A DNA stretch of 13,280 nucleotides from contig SFID01000067.1 in assembly GCA_004555425.1 (NCBI GenBank), forward strand, positions 1 to 13,280, written 5' to 3'. Shown in pieces: positions 13,182-13,280 of the stretch (positions are counted from its first letter, which is position 1; each line of letters starts with the position of its first letter). Source of the stretch: Bacteroidales bacterium (lineage in GTDB: Bacteria > Bacteroidota > Bacteroidia > Bacteroidales > Bacteroidaceae). The notes beneath the pieces were generated by a model. That model was not told the DNA's origin, made no database searches, and saw only the letters and a program-made list of their open reading frames with translations. The translations under genes and the position numbers were made by a program.

Positions 13182-13220
13182 GAGTGCCGCTGAGGAGAAA
13201 CTTTCTCCAAAGCGGCACTC
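13182..13220 (-). terminator. rRNA operon terminator
   Basis: On the minus strand GAGTGCCGCT (13220-13211) pairs perfectly with AGCGGCACTC (13191-13182), and an inner stem GGAGAAA/TTTCTCC (13208-13202 with 13200-13194) continues it. A T-rich stretch (TTTGTTTT) follows. It lies about ten bases past the 5S 3' end and should end the rRNA transcript. Confidence 0.85.
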
Positions 13221-13229
13221 AATCTAAAA

Positions 13230-13280
13230 GGGCGGCGGCTACCTACTCTCCCGCTATACGCAGTACCATCGGCGCGGACG
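13230..13280 (-). rRNA. rrf: 5S ribosomal RNA, 3' end (partial)
   Basis: The minus strand reads CGCCGATGGTACTGCGTATA then GCGGGAGAGTAGGTAGCCGC, the conserved 3' half of bacterial 5S rRNA with the GGGAGAGUAGG loop E/helix IV signature. The gene runs off the right edge; about 50 bases are present. The exact 3' end is estimated from the CCGCC that closes helix I. A terminator follows, so this is the distal end of an rRNA operon transcribed leftwards into the window. Confidence 0.9.

Overview
The window looks like a chromosomal segment of a member of the Bacteroidota, most likely order Bacteroidales and near Prevotellaceae. Evidence: the 52-residue L34 protein, the Bacteroidetes-type promoters (TTTG, a 19-20 base spacer, then TAnnTTTG) upstream of rpmH and trpS, surface-type lipoproteins, a beta-barrel/OmpA fusion, and almost no purine-rich ribosome binding sites. 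I could not run any search, so genus-level placement is inference.

Left part (1-6136): every gene reads on the minus strand. From right to left these are a MATE-family exporter, an MBOAT acyltransferase followed 35 bases later by an SGNH-like partner (together probably an envelope glycan O-acetylation pair), trpS with its own promoter, and rpmH with its own promoter. The spaces between them hold palindromic, terminator-like repeats that share the core GTGCGGTACATT. I see at least five to six copies or fragments of this family.

Right part (6422-12354): every gene reads on the plus strand. It begins with a small glutaredoxin-like protein and its terminator. A roughly 315-base highly structured sequence follows, with a promoter -7 box at its 5' end and a terminator at its 3' end; I interpret it as a non-coding RNA gene. 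Next is a PAP2 phosphatase whose frame is cut by one TAG codon between catalytic motifs, then a DUF4595-like lipoprotein. A 22-bp four-unit array of alternating TGTTTCA/TGAAACA half-sites comes after it, and finally a two-gene unit of an OmpA-type protein and a DUF2135/YfaP-like lipoprotein, closed by a 26-bp perfect hairpin.

Right end (12423-13280): AT-rich and decayed. It contains a doubtful 60-codon frame with an 18-bp tandem repeat and the remnant of a DEDDh exonuclease gene. About 400 bases with nothing recognisable follow. The terminator and 3' end of a 5S rRNA gene, on the minus strand, show that an rRNA operon enters from the right. From 6846 to 7051 I see nothing recognisable.

The most notable items are the structured RNA candidate, the amber-interrupted phosphatase just downstream of it, the half-site array upstream of ompA, and the palindromic repeat family. 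No defence system, CRISPR array, transposase or integrase is visible.
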